Notes under the pieces: model-generated
Database searches by the model: none
What the model saw: the letters and a program-made list of their open reading frames with translations, nothing else
Told to the model about the DNA's origin: nothing
In this document: positions 1 through 8,437 of the stretch, piece by piece
Layout of the letters: every line of letters begins with the position of its first letter
Numbering within the stretch: position 1 is the stretch's first letter
Program-made: the position numbers and the translations under genes
Assembly (NCBI GenBank): GCA_963715825.1
Contig: CAVQSI010000013.1
Span: 81,098 to 145,097 of the forward strand
Reading direction: 5' to 3'
DNA: 64,000 nt
From: Sva-07 sp963715825
GTDB taxonomy: Bacteria > Actinomycetota > Acidimicrobiia > Acidimicrobiales > Ilumatobacteraceae

Positions 1-532
1 TGCCGACCCAGCGATCGCTGCGGACGCCGGTACGGGAAATGCCGTGCGGTCGTCCGGAGCGTCCGGAGGCACCAGCGGTGGTCGCACGGGAACAGGTGGC
101 GCCGGCAGCGTTCCGATCGGCGTCGTCAACGGCGAGGTGTACATCGATGCGATCATCTGCCCGATGAACGGGTCGGCCTACGGCGACAGCTGGGGGGCGC
201 CGAGGTCGGGCGGGCGCAGCCACGAAGGTGTCGACATGCTCGCCCCGATGGGCACCCCGATCTACGCCGTGGTCAGCGGCACCGTGAACTTCCGGCAGAA
301 CCGCCTCGGTGGCAATGCTGCGTCGCTCGTCGGTGACAACGGCAACCGGTACTACTACGCCCACTTCGCCTCCTACGAAGGCGTGAGTCGTCGGGTCAGT
401 CAGGGCGAGGTGATCGGCTACAACGGCGACACCGGCAACGCCACCGGCACGCCGCACCTGCACTTCGAGGTCCACCCGGGTGGAGGCCTCGCGGTGAACC
501 CGACACCGTCGGTCCGCGCCGCCGGCTGCTGA
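1..532 (+). CDS. M23-family (LytM) metallopeptidase, 3' part
   Basis: The reading frame is open from the window edge, so the N-terminus lies upstream. A Gly/Ser/Thr-rich linker (about residues 15-40 of the visible part) precedes a peptidase M23 domain. Zinc and catalytic motifs are visible: HEGVDM (HxxxD) and HLHFEV (HxH). The family cleaves peptidoglycan cross-bridges or activates amidases outside the cytoplasmic membrane. The product ends just after the domain, as is usual. The next gene starts 32 bp downstream from its own promoter. The family call is firm; the substrate is not known. Confidence 0.88.
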   Translation, partial: ADPAIAADAGTGNAVRSSGASGGTSGGRTGTGGAGSVPIGVVNGEVYIDAIICPMNGSAYGDSWGAPRSGGRSHEGVDMLAPMGTPIYAVVSGTVNFRQNRLGGNAASLVGDNGNRYYYAHFASYEGVSRRVSQGEVIGYNGDTGNATGTPHLHFEVHPGGGLAVNPTPSVRAAGC

Positions 533-550
533 GCCCCGAGCCCGGAAACG

Positions 551-556
551 TAACCT
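551..556 (+). promoter_or_regulatory. -10 element TAACCT, leaderless start
   Basis: TAACCT ends 7 nt before the ATG at 564, placing the transcript 5' end at or next to the start codon. Confidence 0.5.
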
Positions 557-563
557 GGCGCCG

Positions 564-1511
564 ATGGGGACCTCCGCGGTGGGCACCGAGCTGTCGACGA
601 TGTTGTCGCAACTGCTCGACGACGCCGAGATCCACGACCTGCACCGACTGTCCGGCGGAGCGTCGCGCGAAACCTGGCGCTTCACGGCTGATGGTCGAGA
701 CCTGATCCTGCAACGCCAGCGCTCCGGTGATCAGCGCAACATGCTCGTCGAGGCGGGCGTGGTCGCGGCGGCTCGCCGGGGCGGTGTTCCCGTCCCCGAA
801 CTGGTCGATGCCCGCCGACGCAACGACGGCATGGCGTTCATGGTGCTCGAAGCAATCGACGGCGAGACGATCGCTCGCAAGATCCAACGCGACGACGACT
901 TCGCCGCCGCACGACCGAGGTTGGTCGCCGACTTCGGGCACGCCCTCGCCAAGATCCACGCGCTCGACCCTGCCGGCATCGACGGCTTGGAGGCCACGGA
1001 TCAACTCTCGTACTACACCGACGTGCTCGACTCGCTCGGCCAGCCCCATCCGGTGCTCGAACTGGTCCGCAACTGGTTGATCGACACCCGGCCGGACTCG
1101 GCTCGGACGTGCGTCGTCCACGGCGACTTCCGCCTCGGCAACGTGATCGTCGGACCCGACGGCCTTCGTGCGGTGATCGACTGGGAGCTCGCGCATCTCG
1201 GCGATCCGATGGAGGACCTCGGCTGGCTGTGCGTCAAGGCCTGGCGGTTCGGCAGCGGCCCACCGGTCGCCGGACTGGGCGAGTACGACCAGCTGTTCAG
1301 CGCCTACGAGGAGGCCGGTGGCGCCACCGTCGATCCCGTGGTGGTGCACTGGTGGGAGGTGCTCGGCACCTGGAAGTGGGCGATCATGTGCATCCTGCAG
1401 GCGAGCGTCCACCTCAACGGCATGACCAGGAGCCACGAGCTCGCGGCGATCGGCCGTCGGGTGTGCGAGAACGAACACGACCTGCTGCGATCGCTGGAAG
1501 GACGGTGGTGA
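564..1511 (+). CDS. aminoglycoside phosphotransferase/choline kinase-fold phosphotransferase
   Basis: The 315-aa protein has the APH kinase-like fold. The catalytic loop reads HGDFRLGN, followed by the metal-binding IDWE motif, with the nucleotide-binding N-lobe around residues 20-100. Long actinobacterial relatives are often annotated as acyl-CoA dehydrogenase-associated phosphotransferases; they act on small cytoplasmic substrates and seldom confer resistance. The next gene overlaps or abuts its stop, as in the common APH plus DUF6285 pairing. ATG 564 follows a -10 element by 7 nt. Confidence 0.85.
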   Translation: MGTSAVGTELSTMLSQLLDDAEIHDLHRLSGGASRETWRFTADGRDLILQRQRSGDQRNMLVEAGVVAAARRGGVPVPELVDARRRNDGMAFMVLEAIDGETIARKIQRDDDFAAARPRLVADFGHALAKIHALDPAGIDGLEATDQLSYYTDVLDSLGQPHPVLELVRNWLIDTRPDSARTCVVHGDFRLGNVIVGPDGLRAVIDWELAHLGDPMEDLGWLCVKAWRFGSGPPVAGLGEYDQLFSAYEEAGGATVDPVVVHWWEVLGTWKWAIMCILQASVHLNGMTRSHELAAIGRRVCENEHDLLRSLEGRW

Positions 1512-1513
1512 AC

Positions 1514-1852
1514 ATGGGTGCTCCGCACGACGCACCGAACGCGATCGAACTGTTGGAAGCGGTTCGCGAATGGATCGACCGCGAAGTGATCTCGTCCACC
1601 GACGGTCGCCTGCGGTTCCACGCCCGCGTCGCGTCGAACGTCCTGGCGATGGTCGAGCGCGAGATCGAACTCGGCCCCGCTCAGGTCGCCGCCCACGAGG
1701 AACGCCTCGCCCGTCTCGGCGTGGCCGACGACGCGGAGCTCGCCGCAGCGATCCGCGACCGCCGACTCGACGATCGCGCCGACGAGGTCCGCGCCGCGCT
1801 CGCGGACGCTGTCGCCGACAAGCTCGCGGTGGCGAATCCCACCTACAGCTGA
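1514..1852 (+). CDS. small DUF6285-like protein paired with the phosphotransferase
   Basis: This helical 112-aa protein begins with the pattern PHDAPNAIELLEAVREW, typical of small proteins coded beside APH-family kinases and acyl-CoA dehydrogenases. GGAAGGA at 1496-1502 is the ribosome site. ATG 1514 is preferred; GTG 1508 would overlap the upstream TGA as GTGA and is the alternative. Translation is probably coupled to the kinase. Function is unknown, but the pairing suggests an accessory role in the same step. Confidence 0.72.
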   Translation: MGAPHDAPNAIELLEAVREWIDREVISSTDGRLRFHARVASNVLAMVEREIELGPAQVAAHEERLARLGVADDAELAAAIRDRRLDDRADEVRAALADAVADKLAVANPTYS

Positions 1853-1856
1853 CCCG

Positions 1857-2897
1857 TCAGCGACGGCGCCCGAGGGTGACCGGTTGGCCCGCCGCCAGCT
1901 GACCACACGCCGCGTCGATGTCGGTGCCGCGGTTGCGGCGCACGGTGGCGTTTGCGCCGTGCGACTCGAGCAGGTCGCGGAAGGCCTCGACGCGCCGAAG
2001 TGGCGTGCCCGTGGTCGGGTAGCCCGGCGTCGGATTCAACGGAATCAGATTGACGTGGGCGTGCGGGGAGAGCCGACGGCACAGGGTGGCCAGCTCACGG
2101 GCGTCGCTGTCGCGGTCGTTGACCCCGTCGATCATGGCCCACTCGAAGCTCACCCGCCGATGCTTCGCGTCGAGATAGTCCTCGCAGGCGTCCATGAGAT
2201 CGGCGATCGGGTACCGCTTGTTGATCGGCACCAGTTCGTTGCGCAACGTGTCGTTCGCAGCGTGCAACGACACGGCCAGGTTGACCGGCAGCGGCCGGTC
2301 CGCCATCGAACGGATGCCGGGAATGATGCCGACGGTCGAGATCGTGATGTGGCGCGCCGACAACCCGAGGTCGGCGTGGAACCGCTCGGTGGCGGTCCAC
2401 ACCGCATCGAGGTTGGCCATCGGCTCGCCCATGCCCATGAACACGATGTTGCTCACGCGGCGCTCGAGCTGCCTGGCGCGCTGGGACGCCCGCACGACCT
2501 GTTCGACGATCTCGCCGACGGTGAGGTGTCGTGTGAAGCCGGCCTGGCCGGTCGCGCAGAATCCGCACGCCATTGCGCAACCCGCCTGGCTGCTCACGCA
2601 CACCGTGGCGCGGTCGGCGTAGAGCATCAACACGGTCTCGACCCGGCTCCCGCCATCGAGCTCCCACAGGAACTTGACCGTGTCGCCCCGGTCGCTGACC
2701 GACTCGGTGACGGCGGTGAGCGCCGTCGGCAGTTCGGCGTCGAGTCGCGCCCGCAACGCCTTGGGCAGGTTGGTGATGTCGGCCGGGTCGGCGAGCTGTG
2801 TGTACAACCCGTCCCACACCTGGTCGAGGCGGTACCGGGGCTCGCTGTCGAGCACGCCGGCCAGGTCCTCGCGGGTGACGTCGTAGCGGGTCGTCAC
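1857..2897 (-). CDS. rlmN: 23S rRNA (adenine(2503)-C2)-methyltransferase / tRNA A37 methyltransferase
   Basis: This is a radical-SAM enzyme that methylates C2 of A2503 in 23S rRNA and of A37 in some tRNAs. The cluster motif CxxxCxFC reads CAMACGFC, followed by MGMGEP and a C-terminal catalytic Cys in the DAACGQL context. At 346 aa it has the usual RlmN length. The frame stays open well upstream, but GTG 2897 overlaps the TGA of the peptidase gene (GTGA) and matches the family start. It is the last gene of mshD-pepF-rlmN. Confidence 0.93.
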   Translation of the reverse strand: MTTRYDVTREDLAGVLDSEPRYRLDQVWDGLYTQLADPADITNLPKALRARLDAELPTALTAVTESVSDRGDTVKFLWELDGGSRVETVLMLYADRATVCVSSQAGCAMACGFCATGQAGFTRHLTVGEIVEQVVRASQRARQLERRVSNIVFMGMGEPMANLDAVWTATERFHADLGLSARHITISTVGIIPGIRSMADRPLPVNLAVSLHAANDTLRNELVPINKRYPIADLMDACEDYLDAKHRRVSFEWAMIDGVNDRDSDARELATLCRRLSPHAHVNLIPLNPTPGYPTTGTPLRRVEAFRDLLESHGANATVRRNRGTDIDAACGQLAAGQPVTLGRRR

Positions 2898-4699
2898 GCG
2901 GTTCCGGCCAGTGTCGCGTAGTCGTCGATCCGGCCGCGCACCACGTCGAGACTGGCAGTCCAGAACGACTCGTCGGTGACGTCGAGGCCGAACGCGGCAC
3001 CCAACTCCTCGGCGGTGTCCATGCCGGCACGCGACAACAGATCGTCGTAGCCCGCACGGAACCGCTCGGGGTCCTGCTGGTACTCGGCGAACAACCCGAG
3101 CCCGAACAACAGCCCATAGGTGTACGGCCAGTTGTAGAAGTGTGAGCCGTAGTAGTGGGGCTTGAGCAGCCACATGTAGGGATGTGCCGTCGACTGATCG
3201 AGACCGTCGCCGTACGCCTCGGCCTGCGCGGCGGTCATCATGTCGCACAGCTCGGAGGTGCTGAGCGTGCGACGCGACCGCCGGTCGAACAGCTCGCTCT
3301 CGAACAGGAACCGCGAGTGGATGTCGACGATCACCTGATTGGTGCCGACGAGGTCGACGTCGAGCTGCGCCAGACGCTCGACGCCGTCGAGGCGGGCCAG
3401 GCCGGCTTCGACGACGAGCGTCTCGCAGAAGATGCTGGCGGTTTCGGCAAGTGCCATCGGGAGCTGGCGCTGCAGGGCCGTGCGGCCGGCCAGCGTCGTG
3501 TTGTGGTAGGCGTGGCCGAGTTCGTGCGCGGTGGTCTGGGTCGAGTCCGCCGACCCGGACCAGTTGAGCAGCACCAGCGATCGGTCGTCGACGAACCGAG
3601 CGCAGAACGCGCCGCCGGTCTTGCCGTCACGCGGTTCGGCATCGATCCAGGACTCGTCGAGGGCTCGGTCGACCAGCCCGCCGAGCGTGGAGCTGTACTC
3701 GCCGAACGCCCGGCGGACGACCTCGACGCCGTCGTCCCACGACACCGTCGACGCCGCTGACGGCAGCGGTGCGACGAGGTCCCACCACGGCAGACCCTGG
3801 CCGGGCCGATGTCCGTGCAGCGTCGCCTTCGTTCGCATCCAGCGACGCAGGTCGGGCAACGACGCCGTGACCGCCGACTGCATTGCCTCGAAGGTCGGTC
3901 GGCTCACACTGTTCGCGAACAGCGATGCGTCGACCGGCGACGTCCAACCGCGGCGGCGATTGAGCGCGATCGCTTCGCCCTTGATCGCATTGAGGGCCGC
4001 CGCAACGGGCACCTCGACGGTCGGCCACGCGCGCAGCTCGGCGTCGTACGCTGCTCGCCGAACCAGCGGATCGGGGTCGGTGGCGAGCCCGCGAACCGCC
4101 GGCATCGGCAGGGTCTCGGAGCCGTCAGGCAGGTCGACCTCGGCGGTGAGCTGCGAGGTGACGTCGGCGTGCAAGCGGCCCCACGCCGACGAGCCGGTCA
4201 GCGAGAGTTCGGCAGCGAGGTGCTCCTCGGATTCGCTCATCTGGTGCTCGGCTCGGGCGGCCAGGCGACGCAGGGGACCGCGGTGGTCGTGGGCCTCGGT
4301 GCTGAGGTCGGCCAGCTCGTCCACGCCGAGCGAAGCAACCCAGTCGGCCAACCGGGATGACAGCGGCCGCAAGGTGGCGTCGAGCTGACGGGTCTCGCTG
4401 AACACTGCCTGGGCGCGTTCGTGGCGAGAGTCGGTGGCGACGGTGGCGTAGACGTACACCCGCAGGAGGTTGACGGCGTCGGTCACCCGGTTCAGTTCGC
4501 GCAGCGCTCGATCGGCCGCCACCGCGTCGTCGGGCGTGACCGGACGGGTCGGTGTGGCGCGGATGTCGAGTTCGTCGAACAGCGCCACCAGGCGATCGGC
4601 GTCGGCGCCGGCCTGTTCGAGCGCATCGGTGAACGACCGCGCATCGAGCGAGTCGTGCACGTCGGCGACGCTCCAGCGAGGCAACTCGGTCGTGGTCAC
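2894..4699 (-). CDS. M3-family oligoendopeptidase (PepF-like)
   Basis: The 601-aa protein is a thimet/oligopeptidase-type zinc metalloprotease. The zinc site HELGHAYH lies near residue 395, with the downstream Glu in the expected helix. The N-terminal half is the helical M3 lid. Family members are cytoplasmic and cut short peptides. GTG 4699 overlaps the TGA of mshD and its own stop overlaps the GTG of rlmN, so the three genes are translationally coupled. Confidence 0.9.
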   Translation of the reverse strand: MTTTELPRWSVADVHDSLDARSFTDALEQAGADADRLVALFDELDIRATPTRPVTPDDAVAADRALRELNRVTDAVNLLRVYVYATVATDSRHERAQAVFSETRQLDATLRPLSSRLADWVASLGVDELADLSTEAHDHRGPLRRLAARAEHQMSESEEHLAAELSLTGSSAWGRLHADVTSQLTAEVDLPDGSETLPMPAVRGLATDPDPLVRRAAYDAELRAWPTVEVPVAAALNAIKGEAIALNRRRGWTSPVDASLFANSVSRPTFEAMQSAVTASLPDLRRWMRTKATLHGHRPGQGLPWWDLVAPLPSAASTVSWDDGVEVVRRAFGEYSSTLGGLVDRALDESWIDAEPRDGKTGGAFCARFVDDRSLVLLNWSGSADSTQTTAHELGHAYHNTTLAGRTALQRQLPMALAETASIFCETLVVEAGLARLDGVERLAQLDVDLVGTNQVIVDIHSRFLFESELFDRRSRRTLSTSELCDMMTAAQAEAYGDGLDQSTAHPYMWLLKPHYYGSHFYNWPYTYGLLFGLGLFAEYQQDPERFRAGYDDLLSRAGMDTAEELGAAFGLDVTDESFWTASLDVVRGRIDDYATLAGTA

Positions 4700-5655
4700 G
4701 TCGGGGTCCCTCCTGCGGGTGCGATGTCGGCGACGAACGCCGCGTTGGTCGAGTGGACGGAGAATCCGAGTCGTCGGTACAGGTTGACGGCGGGCGTGTT
4801 GTCCGCGTCGACGTACAACATCCCGGTGTCGATGCCTCGAGCGGCGAGGTGCTCGAGACCCGCCAAGGTGAGTTGCGCGCCGAGACCCCGACCGTGGAAG
4901 TCCGGGTCGACGGCGATCACGTAGATCTCACCCAGCTCCCGCTCGTCTCCGTCGGCGGGGTGCACTTTGGTCCAGCAGAACCCGGCCATCCGCTCGACGC
5001 CCCCGTCGCCATTGCCACGCTCGTCGACCGCGTCGAGCACACGGAAACCTTCACGGTCGAACCAGGGCTCCTGCTGGCGCTGACAGAACGTGTCGATCGT
5101 CCAGCCGCCCTGCTCGCCGTGGTCGGCGAACGCCCGGTTGTTGACGCTCAGCCAGGCTTCGTCGTCGGCGCCGGGTACGAACGGACGCGTCTCGATGGTG
5201 ACGTCGATGCCGGTCGGCAGACTGCGTCGCATCTGGAACAGGGTTCGTCCGCGGGACATGTTGGCGTCGTCGGCGAGGGTGTCGTGGGCCGAGGTGGGTT
5301 CGAAGACCCACCAGTTGACGCGTCCTCCTCCGTCGGCGGCGACGACCTCGATCGCCGCGTCGATCAGCTCCGGCCCGATCGTGGCCATCTCGTAGCGGTG
5401 GTGCGGGTGGATGACCAGCTCGAACGCATGCGCACCGTTGCCACGCGAGATCTGTGCGTAGGCGACCGGGTGGTCGTGGCCCGGCTCGGATGCCAGGAAC
5501 CCGGCGAATCCGTCGAGGCCGCCGTTGACCAGATCGAGGTACAGATGGTCTGACAGCGGCCGTCGACCGTCGGCGCGAGCGGCAGCATCGAGCAGCTCGG
5601 TGACGCTGGCGATGTCATCGCTCGCCATCTGGCGTTTGATCTCGAGGCAGCGCAT
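4696..5655 (-). CDS. mshD: mycothiol synthase
   Basis: MshD acetylates Cys-GlcN-Ins with acetyl-CoA, the last step of mycothiol synthesis, in the cytoplasm. The protein has two GNAT domains. Diagnostic stretches include NNRAFADHGEQGGWT, GFCWTKVH, DFHGRGLG (acetyl-CoA loop) and LYVDADNTPAVNLYRRLGF. At 319 aa the length is typical. ATG 5655 sits 6 nt after TACCCT, so it is probably leaderless. It heads the mshD-pepF-rlmN run and marks the host as an actinobacterium. Confidence 0.93.
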   Translation of the reverse strand: MRCLEIKRQMASDDIASVTELLDAAARADGRRPLSDHLYLDLVNGGLDGFAGFLASEPGHDHPVAYAQISRGNGAHAFELVIHPHHRYEMATIGPELIDAAIEVVAADGGGRVNWWVFEPTSAHDTLADDANMSRGRTLFQMRRSLPTGIDVTIETRPFVPGADDEAWLSVNNRAFADHGEQGGWTIDTFCQRQQEPWFDREGFRVLDAVDERGNGDGGVERMAGFCWTKVHPADGDERELGEIYVIAVDPDFHGRGLGAQLTLAGLEHLAARGIDTGMLYVDADNTPAVNLYRRLGFSVHSTNAAFVADIAPAGGTPT

Positions 5656-5661
5656 GGTGGG

Positions 5662-5667
5662 AGGGTA
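5662..5667 (-). promoter_or_regulatory. -10 element TACCCT for mshD
   Basis: On the minus strand TACCCT lies 6 nt before the mshD ATG, indicating a leaderless transcript for the three-gene operon. Confidence 0.5.
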
Positions 5668-5689
5668 CCCGTGCGACTTCCATCGGGTG

Positions 5690-5803
5690 TATAGTTCACG
5701 TCAACCAGGTTCCCGCCACCTGGTTTGCTGCGACGGTTGGGATCCGCCTCCCGACCTCGCACCGAGCGACGGCCCCTCTCACGAGGGGTCGTCGCCACTT
5801 TTT
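5690..5803 (+). ncRNA. candidate structured small RNA or orphan attenuator
   Basis: A good -10 (TATAGT, 5690-5695) predicts a transcript from about 5702. It would begin with hairpin AACCAGGT/ACCTGGTT (5703-5710 with 5718-5725) and end at the terminator hairpin 5766-5803. After the terminator come AGGAGG (5815-5820) and a GTG at 5826 that opens only a six-codon ORF (stop at 5846). No long gene follows on this strand until hisC, which has its own promoter. It could be an independent small RNA or a relic of a leader-attenuator whose gene was lost. No known RNA family was recognised. Confidence 0.5.
5766..5803 (+). terminator. intrinsic terminator
   Basis: A 13-bp stem (5766-5778 with 5783-5795, one G-T pair) and a TCAC loop are followed by TTTTT at 5799-5803. 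The T tract is on the plus strand only, so it does not serve mshD. Confidence 0.8.
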
Positions 5804-5829
5804 CGTCCCTGATCAGGAGGTTCGCGTGC

Positions 5830-6033
5830 TCACCGGCACGCCTTGATCGCCCGGATCAGCGTGCGTTCGGCGTTGCGGAGCTGACGTTCGGCCTCGTGGA
5901 TCGCAGTGACCACGTCGTCACGCTCCGTGCCGATCCACGGTTCTGCGAGCCCGGCGACGCGTTGGCGGTACTGCGCCACGTTGTCGGCGATGGCGCCCAA
6001 TTCGGCAGCGGTCGACTCGGTGGATCCGGCCAT
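5830..6033 (-). CDS. small hypothetical helical protein
   Basis: The 67-aa product is alanine-, glutamate- and arginine-rich and almost wholly helical, with no signal peptide or membrane segment. It ends IRAIKACR. It lies between mshD and hisC on the minus strand, and no clear ribosome site is seen before ATG 6033. Composition looks protein-like. No family was recognised and the call rests on coding character alone. Confidence 0.5.
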   Translation of the reverse strand: MAGSTESTAAELGAIADNVAQYRQRVAGLAEPWIGTERDDVVTAIHEAERQLRNAERTLIRAIKACR

Positions 6034-6072
6034 GTCGCCAGACCCTACCGGGGGCGTGTGGTGGGCCGCCTC

Positions 6073-6078
6073 TACACT
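6073..6078 (+). promoter_or_regulatory. -10 element TACACT for the his operon
   Basis: TACACT ends 7 nt before GTG 6086, so the histidine operon transcript is probably leaderless. Confidence 0.55.
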
Positions 6079-6085
6079 TCGCCCG

Positions 6086-7196
6086 GTGATTCCCGTCCGT
6101 GACGATCTGCGCGCCCTCGAGGGCTACCACTCCGCCCAGGTCGATGTTCGGGTCCGCCTCAACACCAACGAATCGCCCGAGCCGCCCCCCGCCGCGTTCC
6201 GCGACGCGGTCGCCGCCGAGGTGTCGCGCATCGACTGGCACCGCTATCCCGACCGTGCCGCAAGCGAGCTGCGCGAGGCGATCGCGGCGACCCACGGCGT
6301 CGACGCGTCGCAGGTGTTCGCTGCCAACGGCTCGAACGAGGTGCTCCAGACCGTGCTGTTGGCCTATGCCGGGCCGGGGCGTACCGTCGCGACGTTCGAG
6401 CCCACGTATCAGATGCATGCGCAGATCGCCCGGGTGACCGGAGCGACCGTCGTGGAGGGCGAGCGCGCCGCCGACTTCACGCTGGATCCGGCCGAAGTCG
6501 AGCGCGTGCTCGCCGAGCACCGACCCCACGTCGTGTTCCTCACCTCGCCGAACAACCCGACCGGCCTGGTCGAACCCGCCGAACGCGTCCGTCAGCTGCT
6601 CGACCTGGCGCCCGGTCTCGTCGTGGTCGACGAGGCGTACGCGCAGTTCGCCGACTGGTCGGCGCTCGACCTCGTCGCCGAGGACGTGCCGCTGGTTGTC
6701 ACCCGGACGTTCTCGAAGACCTGGTCGATGGCGGGTGCCCGCCTCGGCTACCTGATCGGGCCATCGTGGCTCGTCGCCGAACTCGACAAGGTCGTGCTGC
6801 CGTACCACCTCGACGCCGTCAAGCAGATCGCCGGCCGGCTCGCCCTGCGATTCTCCGACGACATGAACGACCGCGTCGATCACGTCGTCGCCGAACGGGA
6901 ACGCATCGTGGCCGCGATGGGCGGCCTGCCGCTGGACGTGTTCCCGAGCGGCGCCAACTTCGTGTTGTTCCGGGTGCAGCCCGGCGGCGCTCACCGGTCG
7001 CGAGGTCTGGCAGGGTCTCGTCGATCGCAGCGTGCTGATCCGCGACTGCTCGAGCTGGCCCCGACTCGACGACTGTCTGCGTGTCACGATCGGCACCCCC
7101 GACGAGAACACCGAGTTCCTCACCGCGCTGGCCGACGTGCTCGCGCTCGCCCCGTCCCGTACCCCGTCCAGCACCCCGACCGGAGTCACCTCATGA
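6086..7196 (+). CDS. hisC: histidinol-phosphate aminotransferase (frameshifted as read)
   Basis: HisC is the PLP enzyme that converts imidazole-acetol phosphate to histidinol phosphate. Visible features are the N-terminal LNTNESP, the SPNNPTG loop, DEAYAQF and the Schiff-base Lys in FSKTWSMAGARLGY. The frame breaks at 6980-6984 (CAG CCC GGC). The true C-terminus, including VWQGLVDRSVLIRDCSSWP and CLRVTIGTP, continues in the next frame to TGA 7194-7196, which overlaps the hisB ATG as ATGA. Read literally, the 5' frame runs on into hisB. A one-base sequencing insertion is the likeliest cause. GTG 6086 is set by the promoter. Confidence 0.88.
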
Positions 7197-7789
7197 CACG
7201 TACAGGCCAGCGCCGCCGCGCGACGAAGGAGACCTCGATCGAGATCGACATCGACCTCGACGGGACCGGTGTCACCGACATCTCGACCGGGATCCCGTTC
7301 TACGATCACATGCTCGACCAGATCGGTCGTCACGGCGGTTTCGACCTGCGCATCCAGGCCACGGGCGACCTCCACATCGACACGCACCACACCGTCGAAG
7401 ACGTCGCGATCGCGCTCGGCGAAGCGTTCGCCGAGGCGCTCGGCGACAAGGCGGGCGTGCGACGGTTCGCAAGTGGGCGCTATCCGCTCGACGAGGCGCT
7501 GATCGACGTCGCCCTCGATCTGTCGGGACGGCCGTGGGTCGAGTGGCACGTGCCGATGCCCGAGTCGCTCCCTCTCGGCGATCCCGCCTTCGATCCGCAG
7601 CTCGCCGAGCACGCCGTGGCGTCGTTCGCCACCGCGGCGAACATCACGCTGCACGTCGAACTCGTCCGCGGGCGCAACGTGCACCACATCATCGAAGCGA
7701 CGTTCAAGGGGCTCGCGCGCACGCTGCGCGACGCAGTGCGCATCGACGACGCCGGCGGTGGCGTCCCGTCGACCAAGGGTGTGTTGTGA
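7193..7789 (+). CDS. hisB: imidazoleglycerol-phosphate dehydratase
   Basis: HisB dehydrates imidazole-glycerol phosphate in histidine synthesis. At 198 aa it is the monofunctional type, without the phosphatase domain seen in enterobacteria. Manganese-binding histidine motifs HHTVEDVAIALG and HHIIEATFKGLAR are intact, as is FYDHMLDQIGRHGG. The ATG overlaps the hisC TGA. The stop lies in the first unit of a 14-bp triplication leading into hisH. Confidence 0.95.
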   Translation: MTRTGQRRRATKETSIEIDIDLDGTGVTDISTGIPFYDHMLDQIGRHGGFDLRIQATGDLHIDTHHTVEDVAIALGEAFAEALGDKAGVRRFASGRYPLDEALIDVALDLSGRPWVEWHVPMPESLPLGDPAFDPQLAEHAVASFATAANITLHVELVRGRNVHHIIEATFKGLARTLRDAVRIDDAGGGVPSTKGVL

Positions 7790-7818
7790 GGGGTGTGTTG
7801 TGAGGGGTGTGCTGTGAC
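7777..7818 (+). repeat. 14-bp tandem triplication at the hisB-hisH junction
   Basis: Units GGGTGTGTTGTGAG at 7777-7790 and 7791-7804 are identical; 7805-7818 differs at two bases. Unit 1 contains the hisB stop and unit 3 the hisH GTG start (7814), with the AGGGG shared by units 2 and 3 acting as its ribosome site. Confidence 0.9.
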
Positions 7819-8437
7819 GCGACCGCTCATTGCGGTGCTCGACTACGGCATCGGCAATCTGCACTCGGCGCAGAAGTCGCTCGAACACGTGGGCGCCGAT
7901 GCCCGACTCACCGCCGACCCGGCGCTGATCGCCGACGCCGACGGCGTCGTGCTGCCCGGTGTGGGTGCGTTCGGGGCATGCATGGACGCATTGCGTGCGG
8001 CTGGGCTCGAGGGCCCGACCCACGACGCGGTGAACTCGGGCCGTCCGTTCCTCGGGATCTGTGTCGGCATGCAGATGCTGTTCACGAAATCGCAGGAGAA
8101 CGACGGCGCCGCCGGCCTCGACGTGATCCCCGGCACGGTCACCTGGATCCCGGCGGGGCCCAAGATCCCGCAGATGCAGTGGAACCGCCTCGACATCGTC
8201 GACCCGAAGGAGCCGATGCTGCACGACCTGGGCGACGAGCCGTACCTGTACTTCGTCCACTCGCTGCACGGGGTGCCCGACGATCCTGCCGTCGTCGCCG
8301 CCACCGTCGAGTACGGCACCACCCTGAACGCAGCGTTCCGGCTCGACAATGTGTTCGCCGTGCAGTTCCATCCCGAGAAGTCGAGCCGGCCGGGCCTGCG
8401 GTTGCTGCGCAACTTCGTGCAGGAGTGCACACGATGA
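7814..8437 (+). CDS. hisH: imidazole glycerol phosphate synthase, glutaminase subunit
   Basis: HisH is the class I glutamine amidotransferase that feeds ammonia to HisF. The nucleophile Cys lies in GICVGMQMLF, and the His-Glu of the triad in QFHPEKS. At 207 aa the length is normal. GTG 7814 is chosen because the protein then starts directly before LIAVLDYGIGN and AGGGG (7803-7807) is well spaced. It overlaps hisA by ATGA. Confidence 0.94.
   Translation: MTRPLIAVLDYGIGNLHSAQKSLEHVGADARLTADPALIADADGVVLPGVGAFGACMDALRAAGLEGPTHDAVNSGRPFLGICVGMQMLFTKSQENDGAAGLDVIPGTVTWIPAGPKIPQMQWNRLDIVDPKEPMLHDLGDEPYLYFVHSLHGVPDDPAVVAATVEYGTTLNAAFRLDNVFAVQFHPEKSSRPGLRLLRNFVQECTR

Noticed and set aside
5690..5803. 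T-box, SRP RNA or known riboswitch
   Set aside because: No T-box sequence, no conserved SRP loop and no recognised aptamer core; only hairpins and a terminator can be supported.
5906..7789. A natural HisC-HisB fusion protein of up to 627 aa
   Set aside because: The segment between the two is out-of-frame translation; the real HisC C-terminus and the hisC stop overlapping the hisB start are intact in the adjacent frame.
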